Source of the DNA: Hermodice carunculata
Lineage: Eukaryota > Annelida > Polychaeta > Eunicida > Amphinomidae
DNA: 64,000 bases
Reading direction: 5' to 3'
Assembly: GCA_964020975.1 (NCBI GenBank)
Contig: OZ026618.1
Coordinates: 33,345,949-33,409,948, forward strand
A model generated the notes under the pieces. The model saw nothing but the letters and a program-made list of their open reading frames with translations, was not told the origin of the DNA and did no database searches. Numbering within the stretch: position 1 is the stretch's first letter; the number at the start of each line of letters is the position of its first letter. Position numbers and translations under genes: made by a program. Below are positions 37,364 through 50,180 of the stretch, piece by piece.

Positions 37364-39778
37364 TATTCGGGTGATATGATAAGTACCAGTGGTAGAGAAT
37401 ACTATATTTGATGAAACCTGGCATGTTGAAAGCTTATACCTGTAGAAAACATGAACACGTTCAGCCACTTTAAAATGACCACGAGGGTCATGTTAGTGAC
37501 TTAGATAGGTCGGATTTTGGGGCCAGTTTTTTTGGTCTTCCTGACACATTTTAACAAGAAATCGCAAAAAAGTGAAGAATAGAAGTAGTGCAATATTCTG
37601 CATAGAACATTTTCACAAAAAAAGGATATTTTCGAAAATAGCAAAAAATGGAGTAAAAATTATAGACGGCGTATTTGCAAAAGTTTATTTCATTTTTACA
37701 TAACAAGCATACATCTGTATGTAAGATATATGAAACACAAAGATTACGCTCATTTGCTTCATAATTTTAAAGATTCGTCCAAAATTGTTATGATTTAAAG
37801 AATTGACATTCATTCAAAACTTTAGTCCATAAACCTTTTGTTGGCGTCCATCTTGGATTGAAAAATCGAAAACGAGGCTCTGTTTTCAAATTGATATAAT
37901 TTCTCTAAATTAAAACAAATTCATGTATTTTTCACAAAACCTTCCACTCTTCAAACTGCATCCGACTGTGAACATTTTTAATGAGGCAATTCGAAACGTT
38001 TCTGACATTTTGTTTTTGTACCCAGAATTTTCTGGATCAGGTAATGTTTGGTCAAATGCCAAATATTTTGTTTTCATGGTAATCGATAGACTTCTTTTTT
38101 CCAATTAAAATGGCCATTTAGAGTATGTGTAGAAATATCTGGGTAAAAACTGACATAGAAATCTGTTTGTGACTTCATTTTGGTGCTCCAGATCGTGTCA
38201 AGTTGTACATCTCAATATCTGCTAAGTTTTATGAAGATTGACCTTAAACATCAGGACATTATGCCAAATCTATTATCAAGTAGATGGAAATTGGTCATTT
38301 TAGCCCCATGGTGAAATGTATACATTTCCATTCATCATAACCCTCCCCCCCCCCCCCAGGAATATACACATTGAAAGAGAAGCACATACTATAAATCCTT
38401 GAAATATTATTAAAAATGCATTTCTTAAAATAAAAATCATGGTACTTGTAAGTATTTTGTGATCTCCCTCCAGCACGACGTATACGAACACCAGCGCAAA
38501 GGACGAACGCGAGACTTGCGCATTGTATATTTTCGCCTTTGGGTATTTTGGGCGCACTTATATAAGCTGTGTGCTGCACTTGAATGACAATGACTGATTT
38601 TTTTTCTTTTTTCCCGCATTATTACATACGTGAGTGCTGGATTCTTACACAGGAAAGTAGAAGTGCTGACTGCACGTTCCTGGCCGGCCTGCATGTAAAT
38701 TACATCTGATTCACCTGTCAAGTGAATTGTTTGAAACCCTGCTACTGTTTATTGGTGCAGAAAAATATGCATGGTATACGATGTGCTGCATGTTTGGGAG
38801 CTACGCCTGTTGTCCGTTTTATATTCTTTCCTGCTGTTACTACATCTATCACCTCCAACATGGGGAGATATATATATTTTGATGAGAAATATTTGCAGGA
38901 AAATATAGGCAATCCTGTCGTTGGTTTTTCTCTCATTATCCCCCAGACCATCTCCGGATTTCCCTTCCTTGCAAGCACAGCTGGGAATAGCGGACATTCA
39001 GTGTGGCAAGGAGTGGACATCTATAGTCAATGGACTGGTTGTAGATTCCAATTCTTCTGGGAAACTGGCAACACATCGGAAACACTTTTGGACATTGTTC
39101 AACCTGTAGAACATTTAGTTCAAGACAGGTTTATATCAGCATGCAATAAAAATGGATATGCATTCTTTGAATGAGACCCTATCCAACGTACAACATTTGG
39201 TGTTTGTGTATCTGCCGTGCATTGATTTTTGCAGGGCAGCATCCCAATACTTTGGAGACAATATGCCCTTAATCTAAAGGTGAACACATTCATCACGATA
39301 TTTGATTGGAAAAGTACATGGAAGCACTGTATTAACTCTTTTAGTGTCAAGTTTTGAGTGGGTCAAAAGCTTTATTCGGCGCACTTTATGTGTAATTGGA
39401 AAAACGCTCCAAGGAAATTGGTTGACCTGGACAATCTTTTCTTTTGAACTATAGGCTTCCTAGAACTTTAAACAAAGTTCTTTTTATAAGGACCTAACAT
39501 ATATGAGCTTTATAATAATTCAGAGCAGTTCGACTTTGGTAGTTAGAGTAAGTTGCAGTTGGCAATGAAAGTGTTAATATAAATTTATTAAATGCTTATG
39601 CTACGACAACGATCTTTGACAAAATCCCCAGAAGACTTAAACAAGTTAGCATATGCAAAGACGTTTCGTGTCCGCCCTAAACAAAGCATTTATTTGCAAA
39701 AGTGAAAAAAGTCAAACGAATGAAAAAAATAAAAAACAAAAATTTAAAAAAGCAAAAAACAAAAAAACAAAAAAAAAA
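37364..39778. other. Intergenic; unassigned 150-codon frame
   Basis: A plus-strand frame at 38722-39174 is the longest here; its product has no motif that I recognise. A C-run lies at 38345-38359. Sequence at 39700-39778 is A-rich and resembles the 15.5 kb tract. Confidence 0.4.
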
Positions 39779-39831
39779 GTCTTTCTTTCTTTCTTTCTTT
39801 CTTTCGTTCTTTCTTTCCTTCCTTCATTATC
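39779..39831. repeat. (CTTT)n microsatellite
   Basis: A short CTTT array that follows an A-rich tract directly. Confidence 0.9.
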
Positions 39832-40254
39832 TTTCATGCTTTCTCTTTTTGTTTATCTGTGTCTATTTTGTTTAATTATCTTTACATTTAGGACGATGGG
39901 TGCCACATCAAGCTTTCTTTTTGTAATCTGTCATTTCAACAAAATTTGAAGCATATGAATCACAAAGGTAGAAAGAAATTGAAAAATAATTAGCACAATA
40001 TGAACAGAATCATTTTCATGCCACAATTTATATACACTTTCACATGATTGAAACTAGCTCTGATCGTTTATAGGTAACAACTGGAAATATAGCTGTTAGT
40101 GTTGGAGCTTGAAACTAAAGTGTCATTTTCATGTCACCCTTTCCAAATACAATGTGTACACATGTAAATTTGAATAAAATCCATTTGTTTCGGTACTCTG
40201 AATGAAGAGCCTTGGGTGGAGAATGCTCAGAAAAACATGGCTCCGAGTTCAGTG

Positions 40255-42150
40255 GGGTGCATTATAATATAGACTGGATATTTAGATGGAGCAGAAGGGT
40301 ACGACCCAAAGAGACTAGGGCAGAAGTTGGAGGATTATTGTGGCAGGAATAAGGTTAGAACCTCTCACATTGGAGAGCCAAGAACATACAGCTCCTTAGA
40401 TGAAAACAACAACATTCTAAGCCAGAATTATGAGTTAGGTACCATGACCAAAGAAGCAATCACAGAATTGGCAACTGCATTCATACGAAATTACACAAGG
40501 GTCAAAACAAATGATACTTCTGTGTATTGAGCACTACAAAATTTACATGATAGTGACAAAATGGTGCCAGATTCTTTGAGTCAACAAGTAAGTGGCATCA
40601 TAAAATCAAAATCAGACAACCTCATCATCTGTGATCGGCGCTGCAAAGCAATTGCTCACAGTATCATATCAACTTGTCAACCTTGATGTTTTGTGTCCCC
40701 TGTACTATTGTCAATATGAATTTACATCAATCCAAAGTATGAATTTCGTGAATTGGTAGATATACTGAGCAGTTTATCATTTGCAGATGATTACCGGGCG
40801 CTTCAGCATTTGCATGATGCCTTGCTAACAAATGAACAGCTGTATGATCTAAAAGTTGTCCATGTCAGTTTTGTACTTGACAATGCTGACATCAATGTCA
40901 GAACCCTAACAGGACATGTTATCTGGCATGTTCTTGTTGGTATTGCATGTATTACACCACATGGTAATGGGGCTGTCGAGGATGCCCTGCCACAATCAAA
41001 TGTGAGAGCTATTGAAGCTGGTCATTTTACTCAAGTGCCAATCAAAGTGTAAAGAAAACCCACCACTAGTTCTCTACAGTTCAAGTCCATTAAAATTGGG
41101 CCCCTTGACCCCTAAACCAAATCCACCCCTGCTAAACTTGGCATAGTGTTTGGGTGTTCTCTGGCTAGCAGGCTTTTCTCTTGATATTTCTGTGCCACAG
41201 TGCCCATCATAGAGTGGCTGTATGCAATGTGCTGTCAGGAATGATAATCATAAGAGAAAAGGAGGACTCAGATTCTACCATTTGTTGACCAAGATTCTTC
41301 ACCACCGGATACCATCTATTCTGCCTTGTGTTTTGCACAGAAGTTTATTGAAAATTTTGGACTTGCAAATTCTCCTCAGCCTTTCCTTATCAAGGCATCT
41401 GAAATTTTGCAATCATCTTATACAGAGCTTAAGGACATTGGTGTGAGGCTTGGGATGTTTCATTTGCAAAAGTCATACTTGGGGTCAATTGGACACGCAT
41501 TGGGTAGCAGTTCCTTAGAGGATTTGTGGGAGACTGTTTTTGCTCCCAATCCAGTAATCCACATGATGGCAAGCAATGCATATGCTCGTGCATTCCGTGC
41601 ACGTCTTTTGCCATCAGCTGTAATCATGTCAATTTTGCTGCAAACATGCAGCTGGATCAGTAGTGTGAATCGTACTCCCCTCCAGGCTAAGCATAAAGGT
41701 CTGTGCAAAAAGCAGGCACATGTCCAACAGTTAATGCAAGGTATGGGTGATTTGATGGAAAGGGTTGCCAGTCCAAGGAGATCTGCCAAACAATGGATTA
41801 AGTATTTGAAGCATGTCTCTCTTATTCGACACCTCATAGGAGCAGAGCACACTGGCGATTGGGATTTACATCTTCATACAGTCACTGAGGTGATACCATT
41901 GTTCTATGCAGCTGGTCATATTGCATCTGCCAAATGTGTATATCTTTATCTGGACCAGATGAAATCAGGTATATATATTGATCACCTGAGCAGTACTATA
42001 ACTTGGCTTAGAAAGGGTACTTTACCATTTGTAGATGTGAAAAACTTGTGGTGCAATTTTTTGTTTTTTTGTATGTTTGTTTTTTTGTTTTGTTTTTGTT
42101 TTGTGGTGCAAATTTTAGTGATCAGACAATTGAACAGGATTTGAAATGGA
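40255..42150 (+). pseudogene. Decayed copy of an uncharacterised invertebrate multicopy protein family
   Basis: Three pieces read in order. At 40327-40530 there is LGTMTKEAITELATAFIRNYT. At 40753-41052 there is FVLDNADINVRTLTGHVIWHVLVGIACITPHG. At 41326-42050 there is a 240-residue stretch with GVRLGMFHL, LEDLWETVFAPNPVIHMM, HLIGAEHTGDWDLHLHTV and YAAGHIASAKCVYLYL. I recognise this motif string as that of a large family of 'uncharacterized' proteins repeated many times in cnidarian, crustacean and mollusc genomes. The copy number suggests that it travels with a mobile element, but its function and vehicle are unknown to me. This copy is broken in several places and a T-rich insert sits at its 3' part. 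Recognition is from memory, so a search is needed to confirm. Confidence 0.65.
42046..42111. repeat. T/G-rich 44-bp insert between 11-bp direct repeats
   Basis: TTGTGGTGCAA at 42046-42056 and again at 42101-42111 flank 44 bp made of T and G with a single A. The direct repeats look like a target-site duplication around a bare poly(A)-type tail on the minus strand, or a slippage product. It lies inside the decayed multicopy gene, so it arrived after that copy. Confidence 0.75.
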
Positions 42151-43225
42151 ACACATACAGAAAAAAAAACATGCATTCATACTATTATCTTGTTCTGCCC
42201 AGAACAATTTCGCTCTCAATTCATTTTTGCAGGTGACTGCCACTTTGCAATTTTTGTCATACAAGCTACGCAGAGTAAATAGTGGGAAGTGCTGTTAAAT
42301 GGGCACTTACACAGACAAAAGAAATCCTTGCTTTCACAAGATATATCAATAAATATTTAAAATGATACAATAGGCCCTTTCTTGCGAAATTATAATGGCA
42401 CAAAGAGATTATGGCTGTAGTGATCTTAGGTTTTGGGGGATAAGTTCCGCTCTCATTTAATTTTTTGTGCCCTTAGTTGACCCACTGTACAGTTAAGCAT
42501 GGAATTAGAGGCAAGATTGAAAGTTTTAAAGTCTCTGCACGAGATGTAATGATGATTTTCAATTAGATTAATTTAAGGTGTTGCTCCAGGTGCCATCTTG
42601 CATTTTGGAAATGCTTCAGGGTGAACTTAGTGAACTTTGTATGGCGCTTATGAAGAAGGGTTTCTGCACCCATCCTGAAAAAATCAGCTTTCTACTATTT
42701 TTTTCTCACTGTTCTCTAATGCTCCTGACCTACAAGACAAATGTAAGGAAGAGCTATAACGACCCCCCTCCAAAGTGTGAAGAACACACAACGGTCCCCT
42801 TTGATTAAACATTGAGGGTTTTTTTTTTTTTTTTTTTTCAGATCAGTTTGATCCAAGTATTCCTCTCTGTTTTGTGGTACGGCAAATGGTAAAGCTTAGT
42901 CCAGGGGTCTTCCTGTTAGAATTTGTGCAGTTCGGCATGCAACAGATAACATTCGGCATTTTCAAACATTCTCCCAGCATACCTGTATCACACCGGCAAA
43001 ATGCAACACTGCATCCAACGTACTATACCACTGTGAGTCTGAACTGCTGGCTGAGTTTGTCACCGATGATCCACCAAGATGAACTGTGGTAAAAATTCTG
43101 TGGTGTAATAAGTTGACAGGGCAATTATGTACAGGGGTGGCACAAAGGATGCTAAATAACTTCATTGCAGAAAACTGGAAAGGTGCCCGATAAATGTGCA
43201 CGTGGTAGAATAATATTCCACTTAT
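42151..43225. other. Intergenic, no gene seen
   Basis: A T-run of about 20 lies near 42820. Frames are short and featureless. Confidence 0.4.
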
Positions 43226-43262
43226 AATTATTATTATCATCATCATCATCATCATCATCACC

Positions 43263-43336
<74 letters not shown>

Positions 43337-43354
43337 TATTATTATCATTATTAT
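43226..43354. repeat. (ATC)n microsatellite with (ACC)n centre
   Basis: About 130 bp of CAT trinucleotides with a CAC block at about 43259-43278 and ATT edges. The Met/Ile/Val frame on minus is an artefact. Confidence 0.96.
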
Positions 43355-44224
43355 TTCTCCCTGTAATGTACTTGGACAGCTCTATCCCATGATCAATATG
43401 GCAAAATCATATGTGATTGAGTTATATATTGCCTAGGACGGATGGATGCAAAGACAGACAGGTATATGGACACCAAAGAAGGGAGACGGAGACAACAATT
43501 GAAAAAAGACAGAAAGGAAGGAAGAAAGAAAGAAAGAAGGAATGAAGGAAAAACCCCTGTTGCATTTTTTTTATCATAATTCACAATTTAAAAGTTGTAA
43601 ACGGAAGCACAAAAACACAACTTACCCTCAGTGTTCTTACGTTTGTCGTTTTAGCAATCTAAGAAGACTTCATAGAATAACTGAATTGCTTAAAGATGCG
43701 CTTGATAACTATTTCATCGTTAATTGATGCTAAGTCTTCATTACTTTTGGTATCATGACAAGTGATGGTGCGACACATACATTGATAAAACGACAAGCAT
43801 ATGGAAGACTTTGACCATACATGTTTCATAAGAAGAAAATATATAGATAAACGTAAGTGGCATGAAATAATGAGAAATATAGAATTAAAAGTCTTCTTTC
43901 GTTCTTTTTTTTTTCAAATATAAGTTGACTTAAAAAAAAAAAAAATGTGGACTGAGTAGCAATTCCTGGTAAATGTGATCCCTATAATGCTTGTGCCCTG
44001 TTAACCATAGAACGCCTTGTCAGTCAACCTCAGCTTGATGAACCTTTCACATATTATTATATCATATTAGGATGCCAATAGCAATGTGAGACCAAGTTGT
44101 TAGAGAATCAGATTAACAATGAACGGAAACTAGAACAGGCTGATTTTCCAAGAGAAAATCAAATATCTCGCCCTGTACCCTTACTATTGTCACCCTTATT
44201 TTTTATAAATAGGCATACCGATTC
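43355..44224. other. Intergenic, no gene seen
   Basis: Contains a short purine (GAAA/GGAA) run near 43515-43550 and nothing recognisable otherwise. Confidence 0.4.
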
Positions 44225-45078
44225 CAATGATCTTCAGATATGGTGAAGGTGCACTCTTTATTGACATTTCAAAACGTTGAACTTTGACGAAACTTCCACG
44301 TGACCTTGAAAAACAGGTCAAGGTCATACATTTGCAGTTACAATCAAGGTCTTAAAAAAGTCTAACATAGAAACATAATCACACAAAATGTCAACCTCTT
44401 TAAGTCAAATCTTTCTCGAGTGCATCTGCAATGATTTTTAAAATGTAGCCATGTGACCTTGAAAATAAGTCAAGGTCACCCATCTGCAATCCCAGCTTAG
44501 TTCATATTATGGTACATAATCATGCAAAATGTCAACCTCTTAAGTCAAATCCTTGTGGAGTTATTGCGCCCGCGTCAATTTTACATGACATGCCCACTTG
44601 ACCTTGAAAAATAGGTTAAGGTCACATATCAGTTGTTACAAGCAAAGTATTACAAAAAAATCTTACAAAGAAACATAATCACACAAAATATCAACCTTTT
44701 TAAGTCAAACCTTTCTCGAGTGAATCTGCAATGATTTTTAAACGTGGCCATGTGACCTTGCAAATAAGTCAAAATCATCCATCTACAATCCCAACCTAGT
44801 TCATAATTTGTTACATGATCACGCAAAATTTCTACCTCTTAAGTCACATCCTTGCGTGGTTATTGCGCCCGCGTCAATTTTACACAACATCCCCATGTGA
44901 CCTTGAAAATTAGGTCAAGATCACCAATCTGCAATCGCAACCTAGTTCATAATTTGGTACATAATCATGCAACATTTCAACCTCTTAAGTCAAATCCTTG
45001 CAGTGAAAGAAGAAGAAGAAGGACCGGACGCAAAAACAATATGTATCCCCCTCCACCGTTGCACGGGGAGACATAATT
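44225..45078 (+). repeat. 150/300-bp tandem repeat with TGACCTTGA...TCAAGGTCA palindromes
   Basis: Five units start at about 44301, 44453, 44601, 44753 and 44898, spaced 146-152 bp. Units 1 and 3 share one right half (CTTTCTCGAGTG...) and units 2 and 4 another (TATTGCGCCCGCGTCAATTT), so the true period is about 300 bp. Each unit opens with TGACCTTGA, then 7-8 bases, then its reverse complement TCAAGGTCA, intact in the first two. The array ends in a module with an 11-bp inverted repeat, TATGTATCCCC (45040-45050) and GGGGAGACATA (45065-45075). I associate this repeat with molluscs. Its mode of spread is unknown to me. Confidence 0.85.
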
Positions 45079-47553
45079 ACGAGGTTACCAGCCGATGAAG
45101 AAATGTGATTTTGAAAGCAACAAAATGGCAGCTAGTCTGAAGTCTGTAAACAATTCATCACATTCAATTTTTTGGACGGTCAATTCATTGTCTTGAATGT
45201 AATTTGATTGCAATTTCATTTGGGGGAATCAGATAAATGATTGAATGGTCAGTTTGCGGCTACTTATGAATTACACAAAACTGCTGGATAACCCTTTTTT
45301 GTTTATGGTATCACACACTGATCATTGAACTTCGCCTGTACAGTGCACAAAATTCTTTTTTTTTGACCGACCCGAGAACCCTAGCAAAACAATGTGCTTT
45401 TCTATTATCTTGTCGTGTTCTTGGAATGTGCTCTGAAACTCCCCTTGTGTGCTTCAAACTTGTGTTTATTAATCCAGGCTAGTGCGATTGCATTTGGATG
45501 ACGCGATTACAGTCAGTCTAGATTAAGGTGAAAGATCTGTAGTCGGCATCTTTGGATAACCTCTGATCACTCTTCAATGGTTTGGGATAGTTTGATACTC
45601 AAACTAGATGCTCCCATAAACTTGGATGTGTGAACAGAAGATTAATATGGGAAGCGTGAGCTAAAAACTTTTGTTTAAAATGTAAAGTTTCAGTAGTGTT
45701 GACCACATTGGGTTGGTTTGCATGAGCATGATAATGAGGTATGTCGTTGTTTGCCGTTATTTATCCATGACCCCTGGATACCAGTTGAGGCTCCGACAAT
45801 GGATGCAAAAATGGGCCAGCTCAGACTAACCACTACCGTTGTCATGAACACTTTGAATTATGAAATTGATGTAAAAAAAAATTATCACTATTGACTCACT
45901 GGGCCCCAAAGTTGAAAAGCTGCATGTGAATCCACACCCAAACACCCCAAAGGTGGGTACGTTTTATGTTCAAAGTTAAACAAATTCGAGTTATTAGCCC
46001 CAAAATATACTCTTTTTTTTAATGACAACATCACAGAGGTAAGCTACAAGTTTATTTCACACAATAATAAAAACACAGGACAGGAGAATCGAGTACATGT
46101 CACATTACAACCATGAATGTATAAAAATTGGCAACATTCTTGTTCAACATGATTTCCTCGGAAACATGTTTTGTTCAACCTTTGCAATTTATATTTTCCA
46201 TCGTAAACAAATGAATTGCCCTGTCAAACTAAAATCAACGGATATCAAAAGAAAAACCAGAATATCCAGGAGCGGTTCCAGTGAATTTCTTTTTTCTGAC
46301 AACCGTTTCCATGCCTTTTGGGGCAATTTCTACATAGACAGTGAACAACTTGTTGAGCCCAACTGAAGGGAACATATAACCTTTTATCTATGCTATTTCA
46401 GGACTCACCATTCAATTCGATCCTCGACATATGCATATTTTTAATTTCTCTGCTTAGAATTTGAAAAAAAAATATGTTCCATCTGAATGGAAAATGTAGA
46501 AACACTACAAATACCGATAAAAACTATGGATACAAATTAATGGATGTCTATTTATCAGAGATATATAGGTTAATTGTACTTGTGCAAAACTTAAATGGGT
46601 AATATTTATCCATAGCTGCCAGTTTCTCTGCGCGCTGGCTGCAGATTTTCCGCCTTATGTGTATACAAAGGTTGCTGCATAAAACGCAGGCAAGATGTGT
46701 CATTTTGGGGCTCTGAATGAGTACAGGTAAATTGTATTTTGGGACACATCATTTTCTAGCTATAAAGTAGTAATAAAATTCTTGTCGAAGGTGCGTTTAC
46801 TATTAAATTACCAAACAACAGAAAGGATTGTGTTTGAGAGTCAAGCAAAACCAATAATCGAAATTCTGTAACCATTCGAAAAAGCCACAGTTCTCAAGTT
46901 TGAAACGACTTTGAAGAGCTTAGTATGAGGCCGCTTTGGGCAAAAATAGCATGGCAACCATATGGTTCCATGCAGGTGCTCCTATTGCATTTCATTTTTG
47001 ACGTTTTCAAGACTTAAAACAGTTTCATAGATCGGAGTCACGTGTTTTTTTTCCTTTAATCATAGTGTTGGCCATATTCTGGTGATATTTTGTTTAGCCA
47101 AACAACTCACTGCATCCCACGTTGTTTTAATGTATAATGTACTATTTGGCATGAAGTTCATCTGGTCAAAAACAGATTTGCTCCATTTGATTTTTTTTTT
47201 CAATACGTTTAGGATTATAAAACAAAAATATCGTGTGTTGGTTTGTTCATTTAGTATCTCAGCAATATTGACAATTATACTTGTTTGGCAATGTATAAGT
47301 GAAAGAATTCATTACATTGACCCGCTAACAGCAGAATGTATAATCCGCGCATACAATGTATGTATTAGAAAAAATGTTTGTTCTCTTGGAATCCAAGTTA
47401 AATGACACAAGGTTCAAGTATCAACGAACTGCATTTCAATTACGTCTACTGGAGCTATTTAAAGCAGCTTATTAAGGCGAGTATTCATTTCATAATGGCC
47501 AGTGAACAACTTTTATCTTTCAGGAATTAAAACGATTTTCTTGCTTATAGTTG
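45079..47553. other. Intergenic, no gene seen
   Basis: Frames at 46097-46366 and 47082-47405 are open but have no recognisable product and AT-driven composition. Confidence 0.4.
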
Positions 47554-47685
<132 letters not shown>

Positions 47686-48346
47686 TTGATTTGACACTGT
47701 TGTTCTGTTCCTGATTCGAATAGTAACATTAGACACGTGCCAAAACCAAAATTGTCAAGACATACAGCAAGGATTAGGACAGTGACTGTATTGGTCAGAA
47801 AGAATGGACTGTGCTTTTTTTAGTTTTAAAACACACAGTGGTTCACTTGCTTCAGGGTGCATACTTCGATATTCAAGTCACAAAATACCATTAAATTATC
47901 TAGTTTTTAAAAAAATATTCTGAGTCGTTTGTGTGCAATTTATATTTGAGTTACACTTACGTGAAGAAAACAATAATATGCTTCTCTGTGGCTGTTCATT
48001 TGTCCCTCCATTATTCAGTATTGTATTCTATTACGCAACATATATCGTTAATCACTGCGTTACCGAAGCTGGTGAGTATCGGTTGCACAGTGACAGGTTA
48101 CCTTATGGAGAGTAAACAATTTGGACCGCCGATTAGGGTAATGGCTGCTAGGAAGTGGGATACAAATACAATGAATGGAAATATATTTAATCTGGTGCAA
48201 ATTTACACAGATTAAGCCCCCCCCCCCAAAAAAAATCATGTATTAGTATAACACAATTGTACCACTATATGAATGATTGTTTCCGTTATGGTTTAGTGAT
48301 ATTTTTGCATTTTTCCACTTTTAGGCACCTTGTATATGTCTTGTGC

Positions 48347-48385
<39 letters not shown>

Positions 48386-48430
48386 GGTGTCACCTTTCTG
48401 TCTGGAGAACCACTTGCTCAGTCATATCGA
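47686..48430. other. Intergenic with (TA)n at 48348-48383
   Basis: No gene. A short C-run then A-run lies at 48218-48235. Confidence 0.45.
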
Positions 48431-50180
48431 CGTATTATTTTGGTAATCCAGGTTAAAGGAATATTTTTGTATATTCGTCTGCTAGATTGACTTCAAACTT
48501 GGTGGAGATGAATCTTGAGTTCGTTTCTACCAGGTTTTGTCCAAATGGTCATGTTTCAGTGATTTTTGTGATATTTTTACGCAAGTAATAACAAAATCAT
48601 AATTCTCTGAAACTGCTTTCGATTGCTTTGATATGAGACATGGACAATCCTAGTTCTTTAAATGTTCACCAGGGGCACTGCGATTTTATTCATTTTTCAA
48701 ATGATTTGCTAACAGTTATAGCAGTTGTTTTATTTCTCCTCTAGAACTGTCACTCAGGTTAAGGTAAAACTTGGTGGATATGTTTCTTTTGAAAGAGTCA
48801 ATCCAAGGACTTACCAGGTGGCACTGCTGTGGATTTCTTATTTTTGACCATATTTTTTTTTTTTTTTTGCTCAGTTTGGGTACTTATTGGCAAATGACGA
48901 TTCCTATTGATTACTATGTAAGACACTGGGCATTCCTATGCATATTCACAGTTTTGACTTTTCTTCTATCAAGTTTCTTTATGTGGTCACGCTCCAGCGC
49001 TTTTTGGATTTTTTATGTTTTTTTTTTTTTTTGGGGGGGGGGGGGGTATCTGTAAAAATAAATACAAACATTTAACATGATAATTTGTTGTAATGGCTAT
49101 TACTTGAATAGTTTTGGCAAGATTTGTATCAAATATGGAAGGTGTGTACCATTAATAAGTGTGTGCCAATCCCGTGCACGTGGTCATGCTCTGGTGAATT
49201 TTGAAGTTTAAGATAATATTTGATGTTGCACATGTTAGTGTTTTTCCTTAGAGGTCAGTCGTGCTTAGTTTATAGATGCCCTTGATCCTATCCCAAGTTT
49301 GCAGAACCACAGGTGACATGCATCCCTTGGTCAGCTGAGCATGTTCACACAGCCCTCATGTTTAATTATGCAATGATCTGTTAGAACATGTTTGTATGGC
49401 TAAGATCGAGACACTGGTGGGTATTCATGTGTGTATTGTGTCCCTCAACATCACTGGACAGATCCATTTTAGAATTTGCCGGGAAGGTATGTTGAGTAAA
49501 TCATTAACTTACTTCAAAGATTATAGTCCCATGATACTTGTAATTTATTATCTTTTAGTTCAGGTGAAATGTCAGTGAACTGAACTCATTGATGGGAACC
49601 ACGATTGTTGTTCGTCCGGCTGTTGTCCATGGTCCATTGTCCATGCAAATCACTCCTTCACTACAATAAATCGAAAGTAAAACAAATCAAAACAAAACGA
49701 AAGGTACGGAACATATTTAGGGTTAGTAGGAATATACCATACAGTAGTCCCTACCATGTTTAATCAAATGGTCAAGTTCCGTTGATTTGTTGATTTTGTC
49801 ATGATTTTCTTTTTCCAAAATGTTCGTTTGTTTTTACATTTTTGGCCAAATCCTGTAACTTCTTTCTCCAAACCCTTTTTGGCCAATTGCTTTGAAATTG
49901 CATAAGCACACTTCAAGGTACCATTGGGACCGTAACCTAGTTCAGAAGATAGTGCTGAATTTATTTCTGTTTTGCCACTGATTTTTTTTCATTTAAAACG
50001 TTTTTACTTCTTCACCATAATACAAGCATTGGAACATTCATGATAGTGCTGAAGAAATTATTATCTGACAACAGTTCGTCCAGGTAAGCAAACACGATTG
50101 CATGTCTGAAAAACATTTGAGGCCATGGGTTGTTAAATTTGAGATTTTGTGTGAGTCTTTCTGTGTGTATTTTTTTTTGT
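48431..50180. repeat. Field of degenerate repeats, family 1
   Basis: Contains old variants of a phrase also present at 53.2-54.9 kb: 'CAAACTTGGTGGAGAT...' (48492), 'TGGTCATGTTTCAGTGATTT', 'AACTTGGTGGATATG' (48768) and 'GGCCAATTGCTTTGAAATTGC' (49882). Copies are too diverged to set a period by eye. No coding sequence. Confidence 0.55.

Noticed and set aside
38722-39174. 150-codon frame
   Set aside because: No motif, no splice or start context, and overlapping frames of similar length on the other strand.
42962-43348. Poly-Met/Ile/Val frame
   Set aside because: Comes from the (ATC)n microsatellite.
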